Position numbers and translations under genes: made by a program. From NCBI GenBank assembly GCA_002382975.1, contig DFTB01000015.1, forward strand, positions 1 through 64,000: 64,000 nucleotides of DNA, read 5' to 3'. The stretch is from Fibrobacter sp. UBA4223 (GTDB lineage: Bacteria > Fibrobacterota > Fibrobacteria > Fibrobacterales > Fibrobacteraceae). The notes under the pieces are model-generated. The model was given only the letters and a program-made list of their open reading frames with translations. It had not been told where the DNA came from and did not search any database. Positions 1 through 8,284 of the stretch are shown here, in pieces; position 1 is the stretch's first letter, and each line of letters starts with the position of its first letter.

Positions 1-663
1 GCCAAAGAAATTGTCATGGGCAAGAAGGTCAAGAAGGACCTGACCGAAAAGCAGCTGCAGGAATACCTGGGCGTTCCCCGCTTTACCGAGAACCGCCTGC
101 CTGCTCCTGGACATCACGGCGTGATTACGGGCCTTGCCTGGACTAGCGTGGGCGGCGAAATCCTCACGCTGGAATGCAAGCTCCTTTCGGGCAAGGGCCA
201 CCTGTTGCTCACCGGAAAGCTGGGCGACGTGATGAAGGAATCCGCCCAGATTGCCTTGAGCCTTGTCCGGGAACGTTTGCAGCGGTTCGGCATAGACCCC
301 GCCATCGTCAAGAAGACCGATATTCACATCCACGTGCCCGAGGGTGCCGTGCCCAAGGACGGCCCGTCGGCGGGTATCGCCCTCACGCTGTCCCTGCTTT
401 CGGCCTTTACCCGCAGGCCCGTGTCGCCGGATATCGCCTTTACAGGCGAGGTGAGCCTTACGGGAGACCTGCTGCCTATCGGTGGGCTCAACGAGAAGGC
501 GCTTGCCGCCCAGGAGGCAGGCGTCAAGACGCTCTACCTGCCCGAAGGCAACAAGAAGGATGTGACGGAACTTCCGGCCCCTGCAAAGAAGGGCCTGAAA
601 ATCCACACGAAAAAGCACATCGACGAAATCATCAAGGAACTGTTCCCGAAACCTAAGAAGTGA
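1..663 (+). CDS. lon: Lon protease, C-terminal part (5' end outside window)
   Basis: ATP-dependent cytosolic protease of the Lon family; only the C-terminal proteolytic domain is in the window. The frame is open from base 1, so the gene starts upstream. The Ser-Lys catalytic dyad is visible: the serine lies in KDGPSAGIA (codon 367-369) and the lysine in GGLNEKALAA (codon 496-498). The preceding TENRLPAPGHHGVITGLAWT stretch is the usual entry into this domain. The lysine-rich end (KELFPKPKK) matches a normal Lon C-terminus. The family role is removal of misfolded and regulatory proteins. The next gene begins 191 bases later after a repeat, so an operon is unlikely. The ATG at 16 is internal and not the start. 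Confidence 0.95.
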   Translation, partial: AKEIVMGKKVKKDLTEKQLQEYLGVPRFTENRLPAPGHHGVITGLAWTSVGGEILTLECKLLSGKGHLLLTGKLGDVMKESAQIALSLVRERLQRFGIDPAIVKKTDIHIHVPEGAVPKDGPSAGIALTLSLLSAFTRRPVSPDIAFTGEVSLTGDLLPIGGLNEKALAAQEAGVKTLYLPEGNKKDVTELPAPAKKGLKIHTKKHIDEIIKELFPKPKK

Positions 664-684
664 GGTTTTAGGACCTGCCGCCCT

Positions 685-802
685 TGTCATCCTCGCTTTC
701 CACCCTCGTCATCCAGGTCCCGCATCAAGTGCGGGATAAACTCCGGCGAGGATCCGTGTGCGGTTTCTCACCTTTGTCATGCCCGCGCAGGCGGGCATCT
801 CC
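685..802. repeat. Dispersed palindromic repeats after lon
   Basis: Two hairpin-forming units lie between lon and the next gene. One is CCCGCATCAAGTGCGGG near 720-736. The other is TGTCATGCCCGCGCAGGCGG followed by GCATCTCC at 775-802. The second belongs to the GTCATnCCCGC...GCGGGnATCTCC family that recurs near 32.6, 54.0 and 61.8 kb. I see no gene in the 664-854 interval. A role in transcript ending is possible but is inference. Confidence 0.7.
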
Positions 803-854
803 TTTTTGAACTTTACTATATTCCCAAAAAGGAATCAATACACAAGGAGTTCTT

Positions 855-1217
855 ATGAAAGCAGGAACCTTTTTAGTCGGTGCGATTGCCGGTGCTGCCG
901 CCGCCGTCGCCCTTTCCAAGAAATTCGCGGGCTGCAAGTGCGCCTGCCAGGAATCTGCCGCCGGCGACGAAAATCCGGCCCTTAAAGAAGCCGAACAGGC
1001 GGTGGACACCCTCCGCGGTTCTGTAGACTGCCTGCGCAAGGAACTGAACAACCGCATTGAATCGGAACAGACCTACGCCGCCAAGTGCGAAGAACTCAAG
1101 GACCAGGTGGCCAAGCAGGGCGTGGAAATCGACAACCTGAAAAACATCATCGACGCGAACAACGCCCAGACCAAGAAACTCGAAGACGAGCTGGAGCAGA
1201 ACAAGGCCGGCAAGTAG
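855..1217 (+). CDS. Small membrane-anchored coiled-coil protein, function unknown
   Basis: A 120-residue protein that I cannot assign to a named family. Residues 1-20 (MKAGTFLVGAIAGAAAAVAL) form one hydrophobic, glycine- and alanine-rich segment followed by KKFAGCKCACQ, so it is probably held in the inner membrane by its N-terminus. Residues 40-118 are charged and heptad-like, rich in Glu, Lys, Leu and Asn, and predict a helical coiled coil. The architecture resembles YtxH-type small proteins, but the similarity is only of shape. The start is supported by AAGGAG eight bases upstream of ATG. It stands alone between a repeat region and a terminator and is probably a single-gene transcript. Three cysteines close to the membrane segment are unexplained. 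Confidence 0.75.
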   Translation: MKAGTFLVGAIAGAAAAVALSKKFAGCKCACQESAAGDENPALKEAEQAVDTLRGSVDCLRKELNNRIESEQTYAAKCEELKDQVAKQGVEIDNLKNIIDANNAQTKKLEDELEQNKAGK

Positions 1218-1248
1218 CTGCTTTTGGATGGTGCGCAAAATTAGCGAG

Positions 1249-1274
1249 ACTCCCGACACCCTCGGGAGTTTTTC
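1249..1274 (+). terminator. Rho-independent terminator after the coiled-coil gene
   Basis: Perfect 8-bp stem ACTCCCGA/TCGGGAGT with a 5-base loop, followed by a run of T. It separates the small coiled-coil gene from iorA. Confidence 0.85.
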
Positions 1275-1321
1275 TAATTTTGGATTTGCTTGTTTAAGTT
1301 TTTGCAAAAAAAAGGAACGCT

Positions 1322-2989
1322 ATGCCAGCTTTTGATCCGAATGCGAAAAAGATGCTGATTTCGGGAAACGAGGCCATCTCGCTTTCCATGCGCCACTGCA
1401 ACGTGCAGTTTGCCGCGGGTTACCCGGGAACCCCCTCCACCGAAATCCTCGAGGACTATTCTGAACTCGGCGGGTATGCCCAGTGGGCCCCGAACGAGAA
1501 GGTCGCCGCCGAAGTGGCCCTGGGTGCAGCCTTTGGCCATGCCCGCAGCGTGGTCACCATGAAGATGGTGGGCCTCAACGTGGCAAGCGACGTGCTCTAC
1601 ACCGCGACCTACACGGGCGTAGATGGCGGCATGGTGTGGATTGTTGCCGATGACCCGGGCCAGGGCAGTTCCCAGAACGAACAGGATACCCGCAACCACG
1701 CGAAGGCGTCTGTTTGCCCGATGTTCGAGCCCAGCAACTCGCAGGAAGCCTACGACTTCTTCCGCATTGCCATGCAGACCAGCGAAAAGTTCAAGATTCC
1801 GGTGATTCTCCGCATGACGACCCGCGTGGACCACTCCAAGTCCATCGTCGTGCCGAAGGAAGAACTCCCGGCCATGGTGCCGAACTTCGAACGCAATATC
1901 GCCCAGCACGTGATGGTGCCCGGCTTCTCCAAGCCTGCGGGCCGCAAGCTCCGTGCCAAGATGGACGAGATGGAAGCCTGGAACGTGGCCGAAGGCCCGA
2001 ACAAGGTGGAAATGCGCAGCGCCGACATGGGCATTATCACGAGCGGCATCAGCTACCACCACGTGCGTGAAGCCGCCCCGGAAGCAAGCATCCTCAAGCT
2101 CGGCATGACCTACCCGCTGCCGATGCAGCTCATCAAGGATTTTGCTGGTAAGTTCGAAGGCAAGCGCCTGCTCGTCATCGAAGAGAACGACCCGTGGCTC
2201 GCCGAGAACATCAAGGCCGCGGGCATCCAGTGCGAAAGCAAGTACGACCCGATTTTCCGCTTCGGTGAACTGGATGTGAACCGCGTGCGCCGCATTATCG
2301 CTGGCGACAGGAATCCGGACCCGGTTCCGGTGAAGGGCAAGCCGCCTATGCTCTGCCCGGGCTGCCCGCACCGCAGCTCCTTCGCTGTTCTCAAGGAACT
2401 CGACTGCATCGTTTCCGGCGACATCGGCTGCTACACGCTGGCAGCCCTCCCGCCCATCAGCGCCATGGACTACATGATTGACATGGGTGCCGCTATCGGC
2501 ATGGGCATCGGGCTGCGCAACGTGCTCCCGCGGGAACAGGCCAAGAAGGTCGTCTCCGTGATTGGCGACTCCACCTTCGTGCACAGCGGCATCACGGGCC
2601 TCGTGGAAGCGGGCTACAACCGCCCCGACACCGGCCATGTGGTCGTCATTCTCGACAACAGCATCACCGCCATGACGGGCCAGCAGGAACACCCGGGTAC
2701 GGGCCGCCATCTGGACCACAGCCCGGCCTACAAGCTGGACTACGGTGCTATCGCGAAGACTGCCGGTTTCGACAACGTCTATGAAGTGAACCAGGTCAAG
2801 GAACCCGAGGAATTCAAGCGCCTCGTCAAAGAAGCCCTCGAGAAGGACGAGCTCACGCTCATCGTGGCGAAGAGCCCCTGCATTCTCGCCCTCAAGAGCA
2901 TCCTCGCCTGGGACAAGGCCAACAAGGAAAAGGCGGAAAAGGCTCTCGCCGAGTCCGAAGCCGCCGCAAAGAAGAACGGCAACTTTTAA
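1322..2989 (+). CDS. iorA: Indolepyruvate:ferredoxin oxidoreductase alpha subunit, short form
   Basis: Thiamine-pyrophosphate-dependent 2-oxoacid oxidoreductase subunit (555 residues) that oxidatively decarboxylates aryl pyruvates to aryl-acyl-CoA, or runs in reverse to make aromatic amino acids. Visible are the pyrimidine-domain signature AGYPGTPSTEI near residue 40, MLCPGCPHRSSF near 345, GDIGCYTL near 366, and the TPP-binding GDSTFVHSG near 415 with NSITAMTGQQEHP near 445. The protein ends soon after the IVAKSPC segment with a Lys/Ala/Glu-rich tail. The C-terminal two-[4Fe-4S] ferredoxin module of classical archaeal IorA is therefore absent. iorB follows after 15 bases, so the pair should act as a heterodimer. 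AAGGAA precedes the ATG. The family is certain; the physiological direction is not. Confidence 0.92.
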   Translation: MPAFDPNAKKMLISGNEAISLSMRHCNVQFAAGYPGTPSTEILEDYSELGGYAQWAPNEKVAAEVALGAAFGHARSVVTMKMVGLNVASDVLYTATYTGVDGGMVWIVADDPGQGSSQNEQDTRNHAKASVCPMFEPSNSQEAYDFFRIAMQTSEKFKIPVILRMTTRVDHSKSIVVPKEELPAMVPNFERNIAQHVMVPGFSKPAGRKLRAKMDEMEAWNVAEGPNKVEMRSADMGIITSGISYHHVREAAPEASILKLGMTYPLPMQLIKDFAGKFEGKRLLVIEENDPWLAENIKAAGIQCESKYDPIFRFGELDVNRVRRIIAGDRNPDPVPVKGKPPMLCPGCPHRSSFAVLKELDCIVSGDIGCYTLAALPPISAMDYMIDMGAAIGMGIGLRNVLPREQAKKVVSVIGDSTFVHSGITGLVEAGYNRPDTGHVVVILDNSITAMTGQQEHPGTGRHLDHSPAYKLDYGAIAKTAGFDNVYEVNQVKEPEEFKRLVKEALEKDELTLIVAKSPCILALKSILAWDKANKEKAEKALAESEAAAKKNGNF

Positions 2990-3004
2990 CGGAGATTAAT
3001 TTGT

Positions 3005-3478
3005 ATGAGCGTAGTTAACGTGAAATTTGCCGGCCTCGGTGGCACAGGCGTTATCAAGGCGAGCGACGTGATGGCGGAACTCGTGTTCGAACAGGGTTAC
3101 GACGTGAAGAAGGCCGAAGTGCACGGCATGAGCCAGCGCGGCGGTTCCATCGCATCTGACGTCCGCTTCGCGAAGGGCGAAGAGGTGCAGTCCCCGATGA
3201 TCCCGACGGGCGAGGCCGACTACCTGGTGGTATTCGACGAGACGCAGGTCGTGGTGAACGAGGCCTTCCTCAAGCAGGGCGGCGTGCTCCTCACTCCGGC
3301 GGACATCGACGTCTCCAAGCTCGAGAACGTGAAGGCCCTGAACGTCGCGATGCTCGGCAAGCTCAGCAAGCATTTCGACTTCACTGTGGACCAGTGGACG
3401 GTTGCCTTGAACAAGCTCTTCGCCGAAAAGTTCCATGAAGGCAACAAGAAGGCGTTCATGCTTGGCCGCGAAGGGTAA
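3005..3478 (+). CDS. iorB: Indolepyruvate:ferredoxin oxidoreductase beta subunit
   Basis: Gamma-domain-type subunit of the 2-oxoacid:ferredoxin oxidoreductase family, partner of the IorA upstream. The N-terminal FAGLGGTGVIKASDVMAE and EVHGMSQRGGSIASDVRF motifs are diagnostic. At 157 residues it is shorter than the roughly 190 residues usual for IorB, ending at FMLGREG. Its ATG lies 15 bases after iorA and its TAA directly abuts the ATG of the next gene (3476-3481), so the three genes are probably co-transcribed, although the sulfatase has no obvious metabolic link. The electron acceptor and the site of the iron-sulfur clusters are unclear because neither subunit shows a CxxCxxC ferredoxin motif. 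Confidence 0.9.
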   Translation: MSVVNVKFAGLGGTGVIKASDVMAELVFEQGYDVKKAEVHGMSQRGGSIASDVRFAKGEEVQSPMIPTGEADYLVVFDETQVVVNEAFLKQGGVLLTPADIDVSKLENVKALNVAMLGKLSKHFDFTVDQWTVALNKLFAEKFHEGNKKAFMLGREG

Positions 3479-5584
3479 ATGAAGCTTTTCGCCCCCTTTC
3501 AGAAACTTGTCCTGATATCCCTGGCGGTGTGGGTGGTCCACATTGTCTTGCGGGTCCTGTTGCTGTTCCGCAGCAACCCCTACGGATTCCCCTTCGTAAG
3601 TAAGCCGGACTGGTTCATCTTCCATGCGGTCTGTATCGACTTCATGTGGATTGTGAACGCCCTGGTGGTGTTCCTGATTGTAGGGGTGCTTGCCGCACTT
3701 CTCGTCTCCAAGATCAAACCGGACTTGAAACCCGTAGTTGGTCAGAAAGTTGCAAAAGTCACCGCTGTTCTTTATGCCGTATTCCACAGCGCAATCTTGC
3801 TGCTCACCCTTCTGGACAATGAGACCCAGCGTTTTTTGGGCGGGCACTTGACCTTCGGGCTGGTGGATACCTACAAGGACACTTCGTCCATCATCGTGTT
3901 TTACGACTACGTGGCCAACGATTTGTCGGTGCCTTACCTGCAGTTCGTGGTGCTCCTGCTGATGTTGCCTGCGGCCTACGGCCTGTACCGCCTGTTCTGC
4001 AAGTGGTACCGCCCTCGCATTGCCGGCGCAGACAGTTCTTGCGAAAACCGTTTCTACGTGAAAAAGTCCGTCATCGCCATGCTGGTGTTCTACATCGCCT
4101 CTTACCTGTTCGTTTACTTTATCTGGACAGGCAACGCCCGCATGACAAAGCTCCGTCCGGTGGTATCGCTGATTTATCGGGACCTGTTCGAATCCAAGAC
4201 GGCACAGGGACTTTCCGAAGCGGATCTTGCCACCTACCGCATGGCTTACCAGAACCTTTGGCAAAAGGTGGAAGGGGATTCGTCATGGCAGTTTGTGGAT
4301 AGCGATGCGGGTAATCACCTGCCCCTTTACCGCGTGCCGACCCAGGCCTTGCTCCAGAGCGAAAAACTGGCGTCCCAGCGGGAAATGCGGCCCAACTTTA
4401 TTCTGGTCCTCATGGAATCCCAGCGGGGCTTCAACACGGGCTACATGAACCCGCAAATCCAGCCGTCTCCTACGCCCTTTATGGATTCCCTGGCGGCACA
4501 TTCCCACGTGTGGCTGCGCATGCATACTAGCGGCGTTCCCACTACCGGTGGCGTGCTCTCTACCCACATCGGCATCCCGCATCATTCCCGCTTGGCGCAG
4601 GCCACCGATCTTGCCCACGTGACGCTCCCCAGCTTTGTCTCCGTATTGACCGAAAACGGCTACAGCACTCATTACATGTCTGCTGCCGACCCCGCCTGGG
4701 ACAATCTGGGCGTCTGGATGTCCAAGTGGTACACGCAACAGCATTACAACCGCGAGCGTGAAGACGACTCCACCTTCATGGACAACGCCATCGAATATGT
4801 GCGCGACACCCTCGCAAAACAGGGTAAGCCATTCTTGGCCACCCTCATGACCCGCTCCAATCATTACCCCTTCAACTTTGCGGCGGGCATGACCGACGAA
4901 GAAAAGAACCGCCCCCTGCAGGAACGCATCAACGTGACTATGGGCTATGCCGATCGGCAACTGGCCCGGTTCATCCGCTCCGTCGAAAACGAGGAATGGT
5001 ATAAGAATACCTACGTGATTGTCATGGCGGACCACGGATTCCCCCTGGGCGAAAACGGCGTATCTACCATGAACGGCGGCGGATTTTCGAATGTGAGCTG
5101 GATTCCCTTCATGATTCACGGAAATGGATTGGAGGCCACCCGCGATACCACCACGGCGGCCCAAATCGACATTGCCCCCACGGTGCTTGAACTGGCGGGC
5201 TTTGCCGTGCCCAACATTTTCATGGGCCACAATTTGCTGAGAGGCGGCACCGTTCATACCATCTCTAGTGATACTGCTCAGGCCAACATTGACGGCACGG
5301 ATACGGTTCAGACCAACACCAGCATCCCAGTGCTTGCGGGCCTTTCCCTGGGAGCTTACTCCGGCTACTCCGCCATCGGACTCGACGGCTACCGCTTTGT
5401 GGCCAAGTACCCCTCCTTTGACGAAACCTACCTCTTTGCCGATGGCGACACCCGCCAAGAACATGAACTTCTTGCCGGCAGTTCCGCCCCTTCGGACGGT
5501 GTACAAAAAGAGGGCGCCTACCTGAAGGCCACCCTCGATACCCTGATCAAGATTTCGGACTACAGCCTGGAAAAGGGCCTGTAG
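3479..5584 (+). CDS. LTA-synthase/MdoB-type membrane sulfatase-fold protein
   Basis: A 701-residue inner-membrane protein with about five transmembrane helices in the first 215 residues and a C-terminal alkaline-phosphatase/sulfatase-fold domain outside the membrane (about 295-610). Family signatures are NFILVLMESQRGFNTGYMNP (metal site, near 310), a Thr-rich nucleophile region SGVPTTGGVLSTHIGIP (near 350) and VIVMADHGFPLGENG (metal-binding Asp-His, near 517). Relatives transfer phosphoglycerol or phosphoethanolamine from lipids to glycans, as LtaS, OpgB and EptA-like enzymes do. The substrate here cannot be read from sequence; a periplasmic glycan or LPS core is most likely in a Gram-negative cell. 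The start codon directly follows the iorB stop, implying coupled translation. A terminator follows. Confidence 0.85.
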   Translation: MKLFAPFQKLVLISLAVWVVHIVLRVLLLFRSNPYGFPFVSKPDWFIFHAVCIDFMWIVNALVVFLIVGVLAALLVSKIKPDLKPVVGQKVAKVTAVLYAVFHSAILLLTLLDNETQRFLGGHLTFGLVDTYKDTSSIIVFYDYVANDLSVPYLQFVVLLLMLPAAYGLYRLFCKWYRPRIAGADSSCENRFYVKKSVIAMLVFYIASYLFVYFIWTGNARMTKLRPVVSLIYRDLFESKTAQGLSEADLATYRMAYQNLWQKVEGDSSWQFVDSDAGNHLPLYRVPTQALLQSEKLASQREMRPNFILVLMESQRGFNTGYMNPQIQPSPTPFMDSLAAHSHVWLRMHTSGVPTTGGVLSTHIGIPHHSRLAQATDLAHVTLPSFVSVLTENGYSTHYMSAADPAWDNLGVWMSKWYTQQHYNREREDDSTFMDNAIEYVRDTLAKQGKPFLATLMTRSNHYPFNFAAGMTDEEKNRPLQERINVTMGYADRQLARFIRSVENEEWYKNTYVIVMADHGFPLGENGVSTMNGGGFSNVSWIPFMIHGNGLEATRDTTTAAQIDIAPTVLELAGFAVPNIFMGHNLLRGGTVHTISSDTAQANIDGTDTVQTNTSIPVLAGLSLGAYSGYSAIGLDGYRFVAKYPSFDETYLFADGDTRQEHELLAGSSAPSDGVQKEGAYLKATLDTLIKISDYSLEKGL

Positions 5585-5639
5585 TGTGATAATCGTCACG
5601 ATTCGTTCCAGTTGCGGCAAAAAGTAAATAATTGTTTTC

Positions 5640-5659
5640 TGCGGAAACCGCATTTTTTT
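5640..5659 (+). terminator. Terminator after the sulfatase gene
   Basis: Short stem TGCGG/CCGCA with an AAA loop, followed by seven T. It ends the ior-sulfatase transcript before the first cellulase gene. Confidence 0.7.
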
Positions 5660-5742
5660 CATACAAAAGCTCAATTTTGGCCATAAAAGACTATTTTATG
5701 GAGTAAAGACGCGGGACAATTATATGCCCTGGAGGATTGGTT

Positions 5743-8109
5743 ATGTCTAAAAAGTTTGGAAAAAGCTGTATCGGGCTGTTTGCCATAGGATTGGCGTTCC
5801 TGATGGGTTGCACAAGCAGCGGATCTCCTTCGACCCCCACAGAAGACGACGATATCATATCGAGTGATTCTGGTGACATAGATGGCCAGAATAATCCAAG
5901 ATCATCAGCAGGTAAGACGATTCCTGGTACGATTGTTGGTCAGTCTTCGTCCACCCCTGCAGCGGCCCCGTTCGACATTTCTACTCTGCCGGGATCATAC
6001 ACCCCTTCTGGAAACGTGAGTTATAGTGTTAGCGGCATGGCTGCTTTTGGACCTTATCAGACCGGCGCCACAGTCAGCGTTTATGGTTTTGATGCCTCCT
6101 CCGGAAAAAAGTCTCCTACGGCAGTAAATTCGACCGTATCCAACAACAAGGGGAGTTTCTCGTCCCAAGGTTCCATTACCTCTAATTACGCATCTATCGA
6201 AGCTTCTGGATCGTACTACAATATTCAGACTATGAGAACCGCCAACATAACGTTGAGTGCCCTTATGGATATTCGTAGTAAGACCACGGCTAATGTCAAC
6301 ATTTTGACGCGTTTGGCTTATGACCGTACGGTCTACCTGGTGGCTAAGGAATCTAAGTCCTTTGAAGAGGCAAAGGCTCAGGCCGAAAAAGAAGTCCTTG
6401 CGGCATTGGCCTTGCTGGACGATGACACACCCTTTGAGAATATTTCTCTGAATACCACGGGGCAGGCTGGTGCAAATCTAGTTATTGCGACTATTATTCT
6501 TATTTCAAATGACGATGCGACAAAGACAGCATCCCTTATCAACACCATTGCGGCAGATATCGCAAGCGATGGACACTGGGACGATATGAACGTGAAAACG
6601 GCGGTTGCCGATGCGTTCTACTATGTGAACTTGTTCTCCATTGTACGTGAATTGCAGGATGCTCTTGACAACGATGATATTACGGTAAGAGGCTTGGGCC
6701 CGATCAGCTTCTATGGTGTTGTAAATGGCATGGGCACCTGTGATGCAGATAATGACGGTGCTGTGGCTGTCAATACGAATGCACTTAGCGAAAAGTACCA
6801 AACGACATTCCAGTGCAAGGACTCCTCTTGGCAAGAAGTTTCTTCCATTGTGGCGTTTAGCGATGAGGTGACCAAGGTGTTGGGAGCCTGTAATTCTTCT
6901 AAGGATGGGACTGTTGAATCGTACAACGGGTCCGAAGTAGTGTGCAAGGGCGGTTATTGGCAGGTCATGACCGAAGCGGATAAGCAGAGTGCTAATGTCG
7001 CCAAGGCAAAGGGCGCTTGTACATCGTCCAATGAGTTGGCGGTGGTGGAATATGAATCAGCCTACTATCAGTGTCTCAATTCCACCTGGACAAAGTTGAC
7101 CAAGACCCCCGTAGACTATTCCAAGGGCCGCGCCATGAACAAGAAGCTGGGTCGTGGCATCAATTTCGGTAACTCTTGGGATGCCGAGGGTGCAGGCAGC
7201 AATGACGGTGGTTGGCAAAACTCCATTCAAGATGATTGGTTTGGAATAGTCAAGAATGCCGGTTTCAACTCCATAAGGCTCCCGGTTCGTTGGGAACAAG
7301 ATGCCAATGCCAATGGCGGCTCCATTAGCAGTGCGAGAATGAACGCTGTCAAGGCCGACGTTGATCTTGCCATAAAGCAGGGCCTTACGGTTATTATCGA
7401 CGCCCACCACCACAATAACTTGAACGACGCCGCTGCCGGAAAGGGAGGCAATTATAGCTCCGAAAAGCAAAAGTTCCTCAATATGTGGAAACAGATTGCG
7501 TCAACGTTTAGCTCCTATTCGAGCAATGTGGTTCTTGAAATTCTGAATGAACCCCATGATATCGATATGTCCAAGGTGAATGACCTGATGACTTCTGCGT
7601 ACCAGGTAATTCGTCAAAATGCTCCTAATAGTACCATTATGTTTGAATCTGCGGGCTATTCCAAGTTTGCCCAGATTCCGAATTTGAATCTGCCCAATGA
7701 TGGCAATATCATTGTTTCGGGTCACTATTACGACCCCTATACCTTTACACACCAGAACCATGGCTATTCGTACAATGCCAATGCAACTTATAGTGCGACA
7801 ACGATTGCCAATGATTTCAAGAATTATGCCAATGCAATCGCTAAGGCGTTTCCAGATAAGAATGGCGGTTGTGTCCCGATAAATATGGGCGAATTTGGTG
7901 TCAATTCTAGGAGCAATAGCGGGGTTTCGGATAGCAAGCGAGCCCAATGGATGGATGCCGTCATCTCAGCGGCGGAGCAGTATGGGTTCTCCTGGCACTA
8001 TTGGGCGTTTTCTAACTCCGGCGGCTTCGAGGTCTATAGCGGGGCCTGGGACTCAAATGCAAAGACGGTATTCGATAAATACTTGAGCAAAACCTCGGCT
8101 GTCAAGTAA
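5743..8109 (+). CDS. Multidomain GH5 endoglucanase lipoprotein
   Basis: Secreted endo-beta-1,4-glucanase of glycoside hydrolase family 5, 788 residues. I chose the ATG at 5743 because GGAGG sits 7 bases upstream; it gives a lipoprotein signal with lipobox LMGC. After a Ser/Thr/Pro linker comes a beta-rich domain (about 80-200) and a helical stretch. Three repeats of about 40 residues follow (about 325-450), each with two Cys and a GxW ending (ACNSSKDG...CKGGYW type). The catalytic domain begins near 465 with GRGINFGNSWD. The acid/base is E603 in EILNEPHD and the nucleophile is E717 in NMGEFGVNS; IIDAHHH and SGHYYDP are also present. It is convergent with a second GH5 gene. Expected location is the outer membrane or cell surface. 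The exact glucan preference is unproven. Confidence 0.93.
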   Translation: MSKKFGKSCIGLFAIGLAFLMGCTSSGSPSTPTEDDDIISSDSGDIDGQNNPRSSAGKTIPGTIVGQSSSTPAAAPFDISTLPGSYTPSGNVSYSVSGMAAFGPYQTGATVSVYGFDASSGKKSPTAVNSTVSNNKGSFSSQGSITSNYASIEASGSYYNIQTMRTANITLSALMDIRSKTTANVNILTRLAYDRTVYLVAKESKSFEEAKAQAEKEVLAALALLDDDTPFENISLNTTGQAGANLVIATIILISNDDATKTASLINTIAADIASDGHWDDMNVKTAVADAFYYVNLFSIVRELQDALDNDDITVRGLGPISFYGVVNGMGTCDADNDGAVAVNTNALSEKYQTTFQCKDSSWQEVSSIVAFSDEVTKVLGACNSSKDGTVESYNGSEVVCKGGYWQVMTEADKQSANVAKAKGACTSSNELAVVEYESAYYQCLNSTWTKLTKTPVDYSKGRAMNKKLGRGINFGNSWDAEGAGSNDGGWQNSIQDDWFGIVKNAGFNSIRLPVRWEQDANANGGSISSARMNAVKADVDLAIKQGLTVIIDAHHHNNLNDAAAGKGGNYSSEKQKFLNMWKQIASTFSSYSSNVVLEILNEPHDIDMSKVNDLMTSAYQVIRQNAPNSTIMFESAGYSKFAQIPNLNLPNDGNIIVSGHYYDPYTFTHQNHGYSYNANATYSATTIANDFKNYANAIAKAFPDKNGGCVPINMGEFGVNSRSNSGVSDSKRAQWMDAVISAAEQYGFSWHYWAFSNSGGFEVYSGAWDSNAKTVFDKYLSKTSAVK

Positions 8110-8230
8110 CTCCTCGCGTACAAGGCGTATCGTTCAGGTATCAACATGCATGGCATTTTATGCCTGTTGCATGGGGGCTATGCTTGTTACTCGATAGAAG
8201 ATTCTGCTTTTGACTGAATAGAAATACATA

Positions 8231-8266
8231 AAAAAGGCGCAATCCTTTCTGGATGCGCCTTTTATT
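8231..8266. terminator. Bidirectional terminator between two convergent GH5 genes
   Basis: Stem AAAAGGCGC with ATCC against GGAT and GCGCCTTTT, flanked by A and T runs on opposite sides, so it can serve both genes. Confidence 0.85.
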
Positions 8267-8284
8267 TTTATATGCAAGAAAATA

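Noticed and set aside
1274..4264. Long minus-strand frames opposite iorA and iorB
   Set aside because: Same codon-bias effect; composition unlike a real protein and no ribosome binding sites.
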